64,000 nt of DNA from Brevibacillus laterosporus DSM 25 (lineage in GTDB: Bacteria > Bacillota > Bacilli > Brevibacillales > Brevibacillaceae), in the NCBI RefSeq assembly GCF_002706795.1, contig NZ_CP017705.1, forward strand, positions 3,470,501 to 3,534,500. The letters run 5' to 3'. The notes beneath the pieces are model-generated. The model worked only from the letters and a program-made list of their open reading frames with translations, was not told the origin of the DNA and searched no databases. This document shows, one piece after another, positions 53,572 through 63,191 of this stretch (position 1 is its first letter; the number at the start of each line of letters is the position of its first letter). The position numbers and the translations under genes were made by a program.

Positions 53572-56500
53572 GTGTCTGTACAAGATGGACTGTTATCGTT
53601 TCAAATGAAAGAGACCATATTTCTCTCATCAGATAAACCAGAAATTGAAGAACTGCGGGAACTGGAGTTATTACCCGATTTGGAAATAAGGGAAAATGAT
53701 TATGAGATTACGATATGTGGGTCCTTACAACTTCGAGGCAAGTATGTGCCGACCAAGAACGCCAATGCAAAAGCGAATGGCGGAACGGACACCTTGGTTT
53801 CGGCCATGAAATTTACGCCATTGCAGTTGGAACAAGGAGATACGGAAGTTTTTTTCGCTGATGAAGAAGCGGATATCGTGCATCGTATACCATTAAGTAT
53901 CTCTGTTCCCATCTCCAGAACCAAAGAGGTCTCTGATATTCACGGGATTGTCGATAGTTTTGACTATGAGATAAAAGGCCCTAAACAATTACTCATTACT
54001 GCTGATCTGAAAATAGCTGGAATCCAGCTAAAGAATGAACAGGAGATACGTGCTGAACAGCAATCGCATAAATCAGCTGATACCTGGGAGTATATTCAAG
54101 TAGCTCAAGATGAGAGTGCTGAACATGAATATCAGCATGTCACTATTGATGATCTAGAACGAAAGCTGACCGCTTTAGAGAAAGAAGTAGAGGCTCAATT
54201 GGAACAACAGAACGACGAGGGACAAGAATTGATAGATGAGGTGGCGGATACAGAGCAATATCAACCATACCCGCTATATCAGCCATTTCCGGGATTTGAA
54301 ATGCAGCAAGGAGATGTAGCTCAAAGTAGCTGGGATCAAGATTCGGCTACACGTTTTCGTTATCAACATCCACAGTATGCAGCTTATGAAGCAGAAGCTG
54401 AAGAAGAAGCAGAGAGAGAAGAAATTGAAGAAATCGAGCAATCAAGTAATGTACCTTATCAAACTTATTCAAATATACAAGAAGAATCTATGGGGCAGCA
54501 ATCACCTTATGAGTATGGATTCCACCCAATTTCCATGCCAGAGCCCCCGCAATATGCACCGCCGTACGGCACACAGCCATTTTATCCAATAAATTCTTTT
54601 GGGCAGGGACCAGGCCATGGGTTTGGTGTAGAGCCGAACCCAATTCCTTTTGCACCACCACCTCCAAACCCGTTTCAACCGATAGCAGGACAGTTTCATC
54701 ATCAGCAACCACCACAATATCCATTTGCCCAGATGCCACCATATGCGCCACCGCAACAAATGTTTTATCAACATCCGCCAAATCCGGTACCCGAACCTGT
54801 TTCTGCCATGCAGTACCAACCGGAATATATGGCTAAATCTCCATATCAAGCTACTTATCAGCCACCACCTTCTAATGAATATGTGGAAGAATCAGTGGAA
54901 GATCAAGAGGTAAGGACTGACGGTGTGTATGCAGAACCTGTATCCTATCATGAGCCGGTGGAAGTTGAAGATGATGATGAAGCTGCTCTAGAGGAGGTGC
55001 ATGAATCTCCATACGAAGCTACCTTTAAAGAGGAGTCATCTCACATTGAGCAGTCTGAACCATTTACATTGATTTCAGAACATCAAGAAGAAGCTACAGA
55101 GCCAAAAGAAGCGGTTGTAAAACACAAAGAAGTAGTTACAGAGCCAAAAGAAGCGGTTATAAAACACCAAGAAGTAGTTACAGAGCCAAAAGAAGCGGTT
55201 ATAAAACACCAAGAGGTAGTTGCAGAGCCAAAAGAAGTTGCTGTAAAACATCAAGAAGAAGCTACAGAGCCAAAAGAAGCGGTTGTCAAACACCAAGAAG
55301 TAGTTACAGAGCCAAAAGAAGCGGTTATAAAACACCAAGAGGTAGTTGCAGAGCCAAAAGAAGCGGTTGTAAAACATCAAGAGGTAGTTACAGAGCCAAA
55401 AGAAGTTGCTGTCAAACACCAAGAGGTAGTTACAGAGCTAAAAGAAGTTGCTGTAAAACACCAAGAGGTAGTTGCAGAGCCAAAAGAAGCGGTTGTAAAA
55501 CATCAAGAAGTAGTTACAGAGCCAAAAGAAGTTGCTGTAAAACACCAAGAGGTAGTTACAGAGCTAAAAGAAGTTGCTGTAAAACACCAAGAGGTAGTTG
55601 CAGAGCCAAAAGAAGCGGTTGTAAAACATCAAGAAGTAGTTACAGAGCCAAAAGAAGTTGCTGTAAAACACCAAGAGGTAGTTACAGAGCCAAAAGAAGT
55701 TGCTGTAAAACACCAAGAAGTAGTTACAGAGCCAAAAGAAGCGGTTGTAAAACATCAAGAAGTAGTTACAGAGCCAAAAGAAGTTGCTGTAAAACACCAA
55801 GAGGTAGTTACAGAGCCAAAAGAAGTTGCTGTAAAACACCAAGAAGTAGTTACAGAGCCAAAAGAAGTTGCTGTAAAACACCAAGAAGTAGTTACAGAGC
55901 CAAAAGAAGTTGCTGTAAAACATCAAGAAGTAGTTACAGAACCAAAAGAAGCGGTTGTCAAACAGCAAGAAATGGCTACAGAGCCAAAAGAAGTTGTTAC
56001 TGAACAACGCGAGGAATGGATAGCGAATCCTCATTCTCGATCTAAAGTGCAATTATCCGCTGATCCAGATCCATATGCAAAGTACTGGGAAGGTAGTGAA
56101 GATGATCAAGAAGATGTAACCAAAACAGCAAAAAAGGAAGCAACAACAGAAAGAACGACAGAAGCATCCAAAGTACATGTCGACCTAGATGAAAATAGGG
56201 TGCATGCTCATACAGCGGAATATGATCAGGAACTGCAAGCCCCTGCTATCAGTACGGAATTAAGCACAGAAGAAGAGGCTTCGGTTCTCATGGCTCAACT
56301 AGAAGCGGAAGAAGAAAAATCGGTAGAGGAAATCGTTGCATCCCCAGTGGTTGAACAAGAAAAAGAAATGAAAGTAGCAATTGGTTCAAAAAACAATCAT
56401 AAAGAGCAAAATGAAATGATGAATTTTTCCAATATTTTCTCCCATCTACATGGAAATGAAAAAAATAAAAACCAACGTGTGGAGAGTAAACAGGAGGAGG

Positions 56501-56748
56501 CATTAGAACAAACGAAAGCTAAACGTGATGGCAGTAGTTCACGTAGAGATGCATTAGGGAACCTAACCTCGTTTGTTCAGGATCGTACAGAAAAATTCAG
56601 TAAATTGAAAATGTGTATCATCCAAAAAAATGATACCTTAGATTCTATTGCACAGCGATATGATTTGTCCGTGACCAAAATTAAAGAGGCGAATCGAATG
56701 TCAACAGATCGGGTAGAAGAGGGGCAAATTCTTTACATTCCGCAATAA
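53572..56748 (+). CDS. spoVID: SpoVID-like spore coat assembly protein with long internal repeat
   Basis: SpoVID anchors coat proteins around the forespore (encasement). The N-terminal domain (about 1-145; LLSFQMKETIFLSSDKPEIE, NDYEITICGSLQLRGKYVPT) resembles B. subtilis SpoVID, and a C-terminal LysM domain occupies the last 45 residues (IIQKNDTLDSIAQRYDLSVT). Between them lie an acidic region, a Pro/Gln/Tyr-rich stretch (about 220-450), and residues 510-803 made of 21 repeats of 14 residues. The 1058-residue length is nearly twice that of the B. subtilis protein. The frame opens upstream, but GTG 53572 follows AAGGAGG at seven bases. Position before the CotS-like genes and valS is the Bacillus order. 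The IS lies just upstream. Confidence 0.9.
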   Translation: MSVQDGLLSFQMKETIFLSSDKPEIEELRELELLPDLEIRENDYEITICGSLQLRGKYVPTKNANAKANGGTDTLVSAMKFTPLQLEQGDTEVFFADEEADIVHRIPLSISVPISRTKEVSDIHGIVDSFDYEIKGPKQLLITADLKIAGIQLKNEQEIRAEQQSHKSADTWEYIQVAQDESAEHEYQHVTIDDLERKLTALEKEVEAQLEQQNDEGQELIDEVADTEQYQPYPLYQPFPGFEMQQGDVAQSSWDQDSATRFRYQHPQYAAYEAEAEEEAEREEIEEIEQSSNVPYQTYSNIQEESMGQQSPYEYGFHPISMPEPPQYAPPYGTQPFYPINSFGQGPGHGFGVEPNPIPFAPPPPNPFQPIAGQFHHQQPPQYPFAQMPPYAPPQQMFYQHPPNPVPEPVSAMQYQPEYMAKSPYQATYQPPPSNEYVEESVEDQEVRTDGVYAEPVSYHEPVEVEDDDEAALEEVHESPYEATFKEESSHIEQSEPFTLISEHQEEATEPKEAVVKHKEVVTEPKEAVIKHQEVVTEPKEAVIKHQEVVAEPKEVAVKHQEEATEPKEAVVKHQEVVTEPKEAVIKHQEVVAEPKEAVVKHQEVVTEPKEVAVKHQEVVTELKEVAVKHQEVVAEPKEAVVKHQEVVTEPKEVAVKHQEVVTELKEVAVKHQEVVAEPKEAVVKHQEVVTEPKEVAVKHQEVVTEPKEVAVKHQEVVTEPKEAVVKHQEVVTEPKEVAVKHQEVVTEPKEVAVKHQEVVTEPKEVAVKHQEVVTEPKEVAVKHQEVVTEPKEAVVKQQEMATEPKEVVTEQREEWIANPHSRSKVQLSADPDPYAKYWEGSEDDQEDVTKTAKKEATTERTTEASKVHVDLDENRVHAHTAEYDQELQAPAISTELSTEEEASVLMAQLEAEEEKSVEEIVASPVVEQEKEMKVAIGSKNNHKEQNEMMNFSNIFSHLHGNEKNKNQRVESKQEEALEQTKAKRDGSSSRRDALGNLTSFVQDRTEKFSKLKMCIIQKNDTLDSIAQRYDLSVTKIKEANRMSTDRVEEGQILYIPQ
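55099..55980 (+). repeat. 42-bp tandem repeat, 21 units, in spoVID
   Basis: Twenty-one full units of 42 bases code for EPKEAVVKHQEVVT and close variants (EVAVKHQEVVT, ELKEVAV...); a partial unit 22 follows at 55981. From unit 7 to 18 the variants recur with a three-unit (126-base) period. The bases are highly conserved between units, indicating recent expansion. The charged pattern (Glu/Lys alternating) suggests a helical or extended spacer arm. Confidence 0.95.
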
Positions 56749-56762
56749 GGGGAGAGAAGGGC

Positions 56763-57746
56763 ATGGCTAAGGAGCAATTAGATATTTCCCCCATCTGCAA
56801 ACGATATAAATTGAAAACGATCAAAATTACATCAAAGGCGGATTACTATTTAATAGAAACAAACAGGGGAATTAAGGAGATGAGGCTTTGGCCTCGTGTA
56901 GAATATATGCGCTGGTCTTTTGGCTGGCGTGAGCAAATGGCACGACAAGGGGTTAATAACGTTGAACGATTTATCCGCACAAAAGATTCTAAACCCTATG
57001 TAGTAGCAAATAAAAAAGGGTATAGCTTGACAGATTACCATAGCGAAGCAGAACCTATTGCCTACACCCTTGACAACATGCTGGAATGTGGTCGTATGAC
57101 AGCGCAAATGCATCAAGCTCAACAGGCACAAGCCCTCCAAATTGGTGGAAAATTATTGAAACGTGAGCAAATGCATGCACAGGAAGTGGTGGAACGGACA
57201 AAAAATTTTTTCAAGCAGTGGGAACGTGAAAAGAATGTCAGACAGAGAAATAGATGGGGAAGCTTGTTTCCGTCAATTTTAGAACGAATGGAACGCAGTG
57301 CTAGCTTGATCAAGGACGTATCTTTACCGGAGGAAGTGCTTGCAGCTTCTCATAAGGAACTATCACGAAAGAATTGGGTGATGGTTGACGATAAGGTATT
57401 TTTGCGTGGCTTCTATAAAACCTCTCTTACTGTTCAGCATAAAGATACAGCAAGCTTTTTGCAGGAAATTGCTTTGGATGGTGGGGATCCAGCTTTGGTT
57501 GATGCCTTCCTTGATGGATATGAAGAGGTAAAAGCACTGAGCTATGAAGAATTTCGTTTACTACTTTCTTTTATGGCTTATCCGCAGGACTTGTGGAAAA
57601 CGTTGGAAAAAAATCTTCAAGCTAGGACAAAAGAGGATAAACAAGCAATGGAGGATGTCAAAAAGTCAGTATTGCGACAACGCGAACTAGATTATCATCT
57701 GCAACGCTTGGCGAAGCGAGCAGAACGAGGACGGCAATTGTCATGA
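56763..57746 (+). CDS. CotS-family spore-associated protein
   Basis: The 327-residue product has the CotS/YsxE-type fold, related to aminoglycoside phosphotransferases. N-terminal KITSKADYYLIETNRGIKEM and WSFGWREQMARQGVNNVERF fit the N-lobe, and TLDNMLECGRMTAQMHQAQQ the hinge. I cannot find the HGDxxxxN or DFD motifs of active members, so a pseudokinase-like structural role is likely. Start ATG 56763 is 14 bases after spoVID (GGGGAGAGAAGGG), and its stop overlaps the next gene by four bases. These are probably one mother-cell unit with spoVID. Confidence 0.8.
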   Translation: MAKEQLDISPICKRYKLKTIKITSKADYYLIETNRGIKEMRLWPRVEYMRWSFGWREQMARQGVNNVERFIRTKDSKPYVVANKKGYSLTDYHSEAEPIAYTLDNMLECGRMTAQMHQAQQAQALQIGGKLLKREQMHAQEVVERTKNFFKQWEREKNVRQRNRWGSLFPSILERMERSASLIKDVSLPEEVLAASHKELSRKNWVMVDDKVFLRGFYKTSLTVQHKDTASFLQEIALDGGDPALVDAFLDGYEEVKALSYEEFRLLLSFMAYPQDLWKTLEKNLQARTKEDKQAMEDVKKSVLRQRELDYHLQRLAKRAERGRQLS

Positions 57747-58738
57747 GTCAGTACGATCAACTCTTCCCCTTGTTTTACGAGTACGATATGCATGTACAAA
57801 CAATTGAATTGGTTAAAGCTCCGGGAGTCTTTAAAGGAACTACTTCAAATGGATGTTATTCCTGCAAGAAAACAGCTGCACCGGCCACTCGTTTACTCTA
57901 TGTGAGTGGTGTATTGAGGGATTTGGAGCAAAGAGGTTGGGATGGTGCTATACCTCTTCTATATACCAAAATTGATGAACCTTATGTAAAGCATGGGGAA
58001 GAGATTTATTATGTATCCGAATGGGAAGAGAGTGTTTCGATTTCCAAAGCGAATCTGTCTAATTGGGCTTCCGGTACAGTTGTTCGATTGGCGGAGTTTC
58101 ATCAGCTAACTCAAAATTATCGAATTGAAGATCCAAAACAGGTGGAGCCGCTTGTTGATGCCCTAATTAATAGATGGCAAAGTTGGCTTCGTCAGTTAGC
58201 TATGTTTCGTGATCTCGCAAATGAACGGGATTATGCGTCCCCATTTGATGTTGTCTTTTTGGCAAATCATGCTTTCATCGCTGACACTGCTAATCAAGCC
58301 TTGGAAAATTTACGGATTTGGAGAAGACGCCACGAAACAAGTAATCAATTTCGACTATCGCTCATCCATGGTTACCCGCATCCAAGCCATACTGTTATGA
58401 ATGAGAATGGCAGGATACGTTTACTAAATTTTGACCGAACGGTGTTCGATACTCCTGTACGAGATATAACGATGATGCTACGTAATTATTTTCAGGTAGG
58501 GGGGGAAAGTAAAACAGCAACTGATCTTTTTGAACAGTACAGCGAGGTGTTCCCCCTTCGGCCAGAAGAGATTTCGCTACTACAATATTTTTTACAATAT
58601 CCCGAGAGGATCATGCGTAATCTGGAGTCTTATTATAATAGACGGTATGAATGGACAGAGCTATATGCAGTTAAACGATTGGAAAAGGATTTGGATCGGC
58701 TGGTGAGATTAAATAGATGGACCAATCAAGCGTTTTGA
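57743..58738 (+). CDS. ysxE: YsxE-like spore coat protein, phosphotransferase fold
   Basis: The 331-residue product is the likely YsxE counterpart, the gene between spoVID and valS in B. subtilis. It has a phosphotransferase-like C-lobe: H209-G-Y-P-H-P-S-H replaces the usual HGDxHxxN loop, and LLNFDRTVFDTPVRD is near the DFD position. The missing Asp argues against normal kinase activity. An N-terminal CysxxCys (GCYSCKK) is present. It overlaps the previous gene by four bases and ends in a terminator. YsxE and the preceding protein may have arisen by duplication. Confidence 0.85.
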   Translation: MSQYDQLFPLFYEYDMHVQTIELVKAPGVFKGTTSNGCYSCKKTAAPATRLLYVSGVLRDLEQRGWDGAIPLLYTKIDEPYVKHGEEIYYVSEWEESVSISKANLSNWASGTVVRLAEFHQLTQNYRIEDPKQVEPLVDALINRWQSWLRQLAMFRDLANERDYASPFDVVFLANHAFIADTANQALENLRIWRRRHETSNQFRLSLIHGYPHPSHTVMNENGRIRLLNFDRTVFDTPVRDITMMLRNYFQVGGESKTATDLFEQYSEVFPLRPEEISLLQYFLQYPERIMRNLESYYNRRYEWTELYAVKRLEKDLDRLVRLNRWTNQAF

Positions 58739-58743
58739 TTTAA

Positions 58744-58774
58744 GCGCCTTCTTGGAAAAGGAGGCGTTTTTTTG
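58744..58774 (+). terminator. Terminator of the spoVID unit
   Basis: CGCCTTCTT and AAGGAGGCG arms (one G-U pair) around GGAA are followed by seven T, seven bases after the stop. Confidence 0.9.
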
Positions 58775-58804
58775 CATGATCGTTGGATACATATCATGAC
58801 ATGA

Positions 58805-58990
58805 TTACAGCCAATCCATCGAGAATGCTGCGTAAGAAATGGCGAGGAAGCCTAAGATTAATACATCAAGGGAGGTAGGCAATAGTAAGGTTCTAATAAA
58901 CTGAAAGGCTGTAAAAGGCAATAGAAACTGTTTATAGGAGGTCTTCAAATTAAACAGAAAAGAACTGTATTTAAAGCGTCGCCAATTCAT
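58805..58990 (-). CDS. Small membrane protein of unknown function
   Basis: A 61-residue frame on the minus strand starts at ATG 58990, four bases after AAGGGGTGAT, a strong ribosome site. The sequence begins NWRRFKYSSFLF, basic and aromatic, and has hydrophobic segments (LPFTAFQFIRTLLLP and VLILGFLAISYAAF). A GTG at 58999 would add three residues. I do not recognise the family. The ribosome site and composition argue for a real gene, but nothing else supports it. Confidence 0.55.
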   Translation of the reverse strand: MNWRRFKYSSFLFNLKTSYKQFLLPFTAFQFIRTLLLPTSLDVLILGFLAISYAAFSMDWL

Positions 58991-59128
58991 AATGATCACC
59001 CCTTACTGAAACAGCGTATGCAGAATGAGGATAGAGGGTGAAGCCCAGAAGCACTTTCTGATTCGTTTATTTACATGAATTGCAGTAAAATATAGAAAAC
59101 AATGAAATGGAGAGAGGATGTGGTTCTT

Positions 59129-59992
59129 ATGATTGAACACAGAAAGATTAATACGGTTCAACTATTCAAAAGAGCTTTTTTTATCATTCTAGGGTCCGTG
59201 ATTTTTTCTTTTGGACTGGAAGAATTTTTGATTCCTAATCAGGTCATTGATGGGGGAATTACGGGTATTTCTATTATTTTTACCCATTTAACAGGCTGGC
59301 CAATAGGTCTTTTTTTATTTTTGTTAAATGCCCCCTTCCTACTTATTGGTTATAAGCAGATAGGTAAAACATTTGCTCTGTCTACATTGTTTGGAGTTAC
59401 GATCATGTCGATTGCTACGACCTTATTGCACCCAGTCAGTGCAGTTACGAGAGAACCATTTCTCGCTGCTGTCTATGGAGGTGTATTTTTGGGTATAGGG
59501 GTAGGCTTGGTCATTCGTTATGGTGGTTCCCTGGATGGTACAGAGGTTGTAGCCATTTTGTTTAACAGAAAAACAGCTTTTTCTGTTGGAGAGGTAATCA
59601 TGTTTCTAAACATATTTATTTTAGGGAGTGCTGGTTTTGTGTTTGGTTGGAATCAGGCTATGTACTCGTTACTTGCTTACTACATAGCCTACAAAATGAT
59701 TGAAGTAACACTGGAGGGCTTTAACGAGTCCAGATCAGTCTGGATCATTAGTGACAAGCATCGAGAAATTGGTGAAACCCTTCTTGCAAGGTTGGGGCGT
59801 GGCGTTACCTATTTAAATGGAGAAGGTGGATATTCTAGGGATAATAAGACGATTATCTTTACTGTAATCACCAGATTGGAAGAGGCAAAATTAAAATCAA
59901 TTGTAGAAGAATGGGACCAGTCTGCATTTTTAGCCATTGGAAACATTCATGATGTAAAAGGCGGTCGCTTTAAGAAAAAAGCCATTCATTAA
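59129..59992 (+). CDS. YitT-family membrane protein (DUF2179 C-terminus)
   Basis: The product has about five or six membrane helices (RAFFIILGSVIFSFGLEEFL; GWPIGLFLFLLNAPFLLIGY) including the family block RYGGSLDGTEVVAILFNRKT, and a cytoplasmic C-terminal DUF2179 domain (SVWIISDKHREIGETLLARL; IGNIHDVKGGRFKKK). About 287 residues. Of ATG 59102, GTG 59120 and ATG 59129 I prefer the last because of AGAGAGG upstream. The cellular role of YitT proteins is not established. It is monocistronic. Confidence 0.85.
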   Translation: MIEHRKINTVQLFKRAFFIILGSVIFSFGLEEFLIPNQVIDGGITGISIIFTHLTGWPIGLFLFLLNAPFLLIGYKQIGKTFALSTLFGVTIMSIATTLLHPVSAVTREPFLAAVYGGVFLGIGVGLVIRYGGSLDGTEVVAILFNRKTAFSVGEVIMFLNIFILGSAGFVFGWNQAMYSLLAYYIAYKMIEVTLEGFNESRSVWIISDKHREIGETLLARLGRGVTYLNGEGGYSRDNKTIIFTVITRLEEAKLKSIVEEWDQSAFLAIGNIHDVKGGRFKKKAIH

Positions 59993-59996
59993 AATG

Positions 59997-60054
59997 AACG
60001 AAAGTTGTCTGATTTAGAGAGGAAGGTAAATCAAACAGCTTTCGTTTCCGCTTT
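59997..60054 (+). terminator. Terminator after the YitT-family gene
   Basis: AACGAAAG-TGT-TGATTT and AAATCA-ACA-CTTTCGTT arms form a long imperfect stem; the T tract (CGCTTTT) is weak but present. It starts about four bases after the stop codon. Confidence 0.65.
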
Positions 60055-60077
60055 TAAGCACTCACATTTTTCTCTAT

Positions 60078-60106
60078 TTGACGTACCATTATGGGTTCGC
60101 TATAAT
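60078..60106 (+). promoter_or_regulatory. SigA-type promoter of valS
   Basis: TTGACG and TATAAT are exactly 17 bases apart, about 35 bases before the T-box leader. A near-consensus promoter, followed by a long structured leader before the coding start. Confidence 0.88.
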
Positions 60107-60142
60107 ATGCTGTATATAAACGATTATATATACAATGCTATG

Positions 60143-60430
60143 ATTGGAAAGAGTACATAAACCCACCTTGGCAGAGAGGGAGAATCATTATGCTGCGAGA
60201 TTCTCTAAGGAGTAGGGATATGGAAAGTCGTCCATGAGCAATTCCAATGAAATGAGATATAATTAAGTAGTTGGAATCGGCGTCAAACCGTTATCTTGTT
60301 AGAGTGAACGCGTGAGTTCTGTACCTTTACTGAGTGGAAAAGGTATTTGAATGATTACGAATGCGCGTTAACAAAGGTGGTACCGCGAAACAAACTCCTT
60401 TTCGTCCTTTGATGATCAGGAGTTTTTTTA
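60143..60430 (+). ncRNA. T-box riboswitch leader of valS
   Basis: The leader has the conserved T-box AAAGGTGGTACCGCG (60373-60387), followed by a terminator (AACTCCT and AGGAGTT arms, seven T, ending at about 60429). ATTGGAA (60143-60149) and TTCCAAT (60242-60248) close stem I, and GAGTA nearby fits the AGTA loop. A GTC at 60227-60229 is a candidate valine specifier codon, which I cannot confirm without folding. Uncharged tRNA-Val would bind and prevent termination. Confidence 0.92.
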
Positions 60431-60473
60431 TTTGCCCATGTAATGATGTGCAATTATAAGGAGGAGTAGGATT

Positions 60474-63140
60474 ATGGCAAACGAACAAGCATCTCTTGAT
60501 GCACAACTACCAAAAAACTATGATCCAAAGGCAGCGGAGGCCAAATGGTATCCCTACTGGATGGAACAAGAATTCTTTAAAGCGGAGCGCGATCCAGAGA
60601 AAGCTCCTTATACGATTGTAATTCCACCTCCAAATGTAACAGGTAAGCTACATTTGGGTCATGCATTGGACACAACGCTACAAGATATTATTACACGTGC
60701 TAAGCGTATGCAAGGATACAGTACGCTGTTTCTACCAGGGATGGATCATGCTGGTATCGCAACTCAAACGAAGGTAGAAGCAAATCTGCGTGAAGAGGGC
60801 GTAAGTCGCCATGATTTGGGACGTGAAAAATTTGTAGAAAAAGTATGGGAATGGAAGCATGTCTACGCTAACCATATCCGTGAACAGTGGGAAAAGCTTG
60901 GGCTTGCTCTAGATTACTCACGCGAGCGTTTTACGATGGACGAAGGCTTGTCACGTGCTGTTCGTGAAGTATTTGTTCGCCTCTATGACAAAGGTTTGAT
61001 CTACCGTGGGAAGCGGATCATTAACTGGGACCCAGCTGCTCGTACAGCTTTGTCTGATATCGAGGTTATTTATAAAGAAGTAAAAGGTGCTTTGCATCAT
61101 ATGCGATATCCATTAGCTGATGGAAGCGGATTTATTGAAGTGGCTACTACTCGTCCTGAAACGATGTTGGGCGATACAGCAGTAGCCGTTCACCCAGAGG
61201 ATGACCGTTATAAAGCTTTGGTTGGTAAAATGGTGGTTCTACCGATTACAGGTCGTCAAATTCCGATTGTAGCGGATGATTATGTAGACCCTGAATTTGG
61301 TTCTGGTGCGGTCAAAATCACACCTGCGCATGATCCAAATGACTTTGAGATTGGTCAACGTCATAATTTGGAACAAATCATTGTCATGGATGAATCAGGG
61401 GTAATGAATGAAAATGCTGCTTCCTATAAAGGGCTTGATCGTTTCGCTTGTCGCAAGCAAATTATTAAAGACCTACAAGATCAAGGCGTTATGTTTAAAA
61501 TTGAAGAACATATCCATCAAGTTGGACACAGTGAACGAAGTGACGCAGTAGTTGAGCCATATCTATCGACACAATGGTTTGTTAACATGCAACCTCTTGC
61601 AGATGAGGCACTAAAAAATGCTGCCTCAAAAGACAGTGTTACATTTGTTCCTGAGCGTTTTAAAAACACGTACCTACGCTGGATTGAAAATATTCGTGAC
61701 TGGTGCATTTCCCGTCAATTATGGTGGGGCCATCGTATCCCTGCTTGGTATTGTCAGGATTGTGGCGAGCTGCATGTGTCCCGCGTCGATATCACAGAAT
61801 GCTGCAAATGTCATTCTAGCAACCTTTCTCAGGATAATGACGTCTTAGATACGTGGTTTAGCTCTGCTTTGTGGCCATTCTCCACATTAGGTTGGCCAGA
61901 TGAAACAGAAGACATGAAATACTTCTATCCAACTAACGTACTTGTAACAGGCTACGACATCATTTTCTTCTGGGTGGCGCGCATGATTTTCAGTGGGTTA
62001 GAATTCACCGGAGAAAAACCATTTGAACATGTGTTGATCCACGGAATTATCCGCGATTCCGATGGACGTAAGATGTCTAAGTCGCTTGGTAACGGTGTTG
62101 ACCCGATGGAAGTAATCGAGAAGTATGGTGCGGATGCCTTACGTTTCACGTTAGCAACGGGTAATTCTCCAGGTAATGATCAACGTTTCTATTGGGAAAA
62201 AGTAGAGGCGAACCGCAATTTTGCAAACAAGATCTGGAATGCGTCGCGTTTTGCTTTGATGAATCTACAAGACTTTACGTATGAAGATATCGATTTAACC
62301 AAAGAATTATCTGCTCCTGATAAATGGATTTTAACCCGTCTACAAGGAACCATCACAGATGTTACTCGATTGATGGATGCTTTTGATTTTGGAGAAGCAG
62401 GTCGTCTGTTGTACAATTTCATCTGGGATGATTTGTGTGACTGGTATATTGAGATGGCTAAATTACCACTGTACGGTACAGATGAACAAGCCAAAAAAGC
62501 AACTCAATCAGTGCTTGTATACGTACTAGATCAGACGTTGCGTTTATTACACCCATTCATGCCTTTCATCACGGAAGAAATATGGCAAGCTCTACCGCAT
62601 CAAGGTGAGAGTATTACTATTGCTGCTTGGCCGCAAGTAAAAAGCGAGCTAACTTTTAACGATGCAGAAGCAGAAATGAGCTTGCTCATGGACATTATCC
62701 GCAGCGTACGTAACATCCGTGCAGAAGTAAACGTGCCAATGTCCAAAAAAATTGAGCTAGTAATCAAGGCTAACGATCAACAATCTCTTCAAAGTCTACA
62801 ACGTGGAGAAGAGTTCTTGGTACGTTTCTGCAACCCTGAAAAACTAGTGATTGGTACTGATCTGGAAGCGCCGGAAAAAGCGATGTCCGCTGTTGTCACT
62901 GGAGCAGAGCTATTTTTACCGCTTGCAGGGTTACTTGACTTAGAACAAGAGCGCAAGCGTTTGGAGAAGGAAATTGATACACTAAATAAAGAAGTAGAAC
63001 GCATCGAGAAAAAGCTGAACAACCCAGGCTTTATGGCAAAAGCTCCCACAAATGTCATTGAGGAAGAGAAAGCAAAAATGGCGGATTACGCTAACAAGCG
63101 TGAAAAGGTAATCGCTCGTTTAGCTGATCTAGAATCCTAA
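60474..63140 (+). CDS. valS: Valyl-tRNA synthetase
   Basis: ValS charges tRNA-Val and proofreads threonine. The 888-residue protein has the class I HIGH-type motif ([16 protein letters not shown]), an editing domain ([20 protein letters not shown]), the KMSKS motif ([18 protein letters not shown]), an anticodon-binding domain and a C-terminal coiled-coil arm ([20 protein letters not shown]). ATG 60474 follows AAGGAGGAGTAGG. It is preceded by its T-box and followed 51 bases later by folC, as in B. subtilis. Confidence 0.97.
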   Translation: MANEQASLDAQLPKNYDPKAAEAKWYPYWMEQEFFKAERDPEKAPYTIVIPPPNVTGKLHLGHALDTTLQDIITRAKRMQGYSTLFLPGMDHAGIATQTKVEANLREEGVSRHDLGREKFVEKVWEWKHVYANHIREQWEKLGLALDYSRERFTMDEGLSRAVREVFVRLYDKGLIYRGKRIINWDPAARTALSDIEVIYKEVKGALHHMRYPLADGSGFIEVATTRPETMLGDTAVAVHPEDDRYKALVGKMVVLPITGRQIPIVADDYVDPEFGSGAVKITPAHDPNDFEIGQRHNLEQIIVMDESGVMNENAASYKGLDRFACRKQIIKDLQDQGVMFKIEEHIHQVGHSERSDAVVEPYLSTQWFVNMQPLADEALKNAASKDSVTFVPERFKNTYLRWIENIRDWCISRQLWWGHRIPAWYCQDCGELHVSRVDITECCKCHSSNLSQDNDVLDTWFSSALWPFSTLGWPDETEDMKYFYPTNVLVTGYDIIFFWVARMIFSGLEFTGEKPFEHVLIHGIIRDSDGRKMSKSLGNGVDPMEVIEKYGADALRFTLATGNSPGNDQRFYWEKVEANRNFANKIWNASRFALMNLQDFTYEDIDLTKELSAPDKWILTRLQGTITDVTRLMDAFDFGEAGRLLYNFIWDDLCDWYIEMAKLPLYGTDEQAKKATQSVLVYVLDQTLRLLHPFMPFITEEIWQALPHQGESITIAAWPQVKSELTFNDAEAEMSLLMDIIRSVRNIRAEVNVPMSKKIELVIKANDQQSLQSLQRGEEFLVRFCNPEKLVIGTDLEAPEKAMSAVVTGAELFLPLAGLLDLEQERKRLEKEIDTLNKEVERIEKKLNNPGFMAKAPTNVIEEEKAKMADYANKREKVIARLADLES

Positions 63141-63191
63141 GCTTGACTGCTTCATTTTTGTCATAACTAAACGATTGGGGTCATACGGTAA

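Noticed and set aside
55099-55980. Possible CRISPR array
   Set aside because: Units are contiguous with no unique spacers, and the period is in frame with spoVID. The 18-base repeat at 8018 is rejected for the same reason. No cas genes are present.
55075-56052. Long minus-strand open frames with repeated Phe/Trp/Leu/Cys-rich units opposite spoVID
   Set aside because: They are mirror frames of the 42-base repeat, kept open only because the plus-strand repeat lacks the bases that would give stops. No ribosome site and implausible composition.
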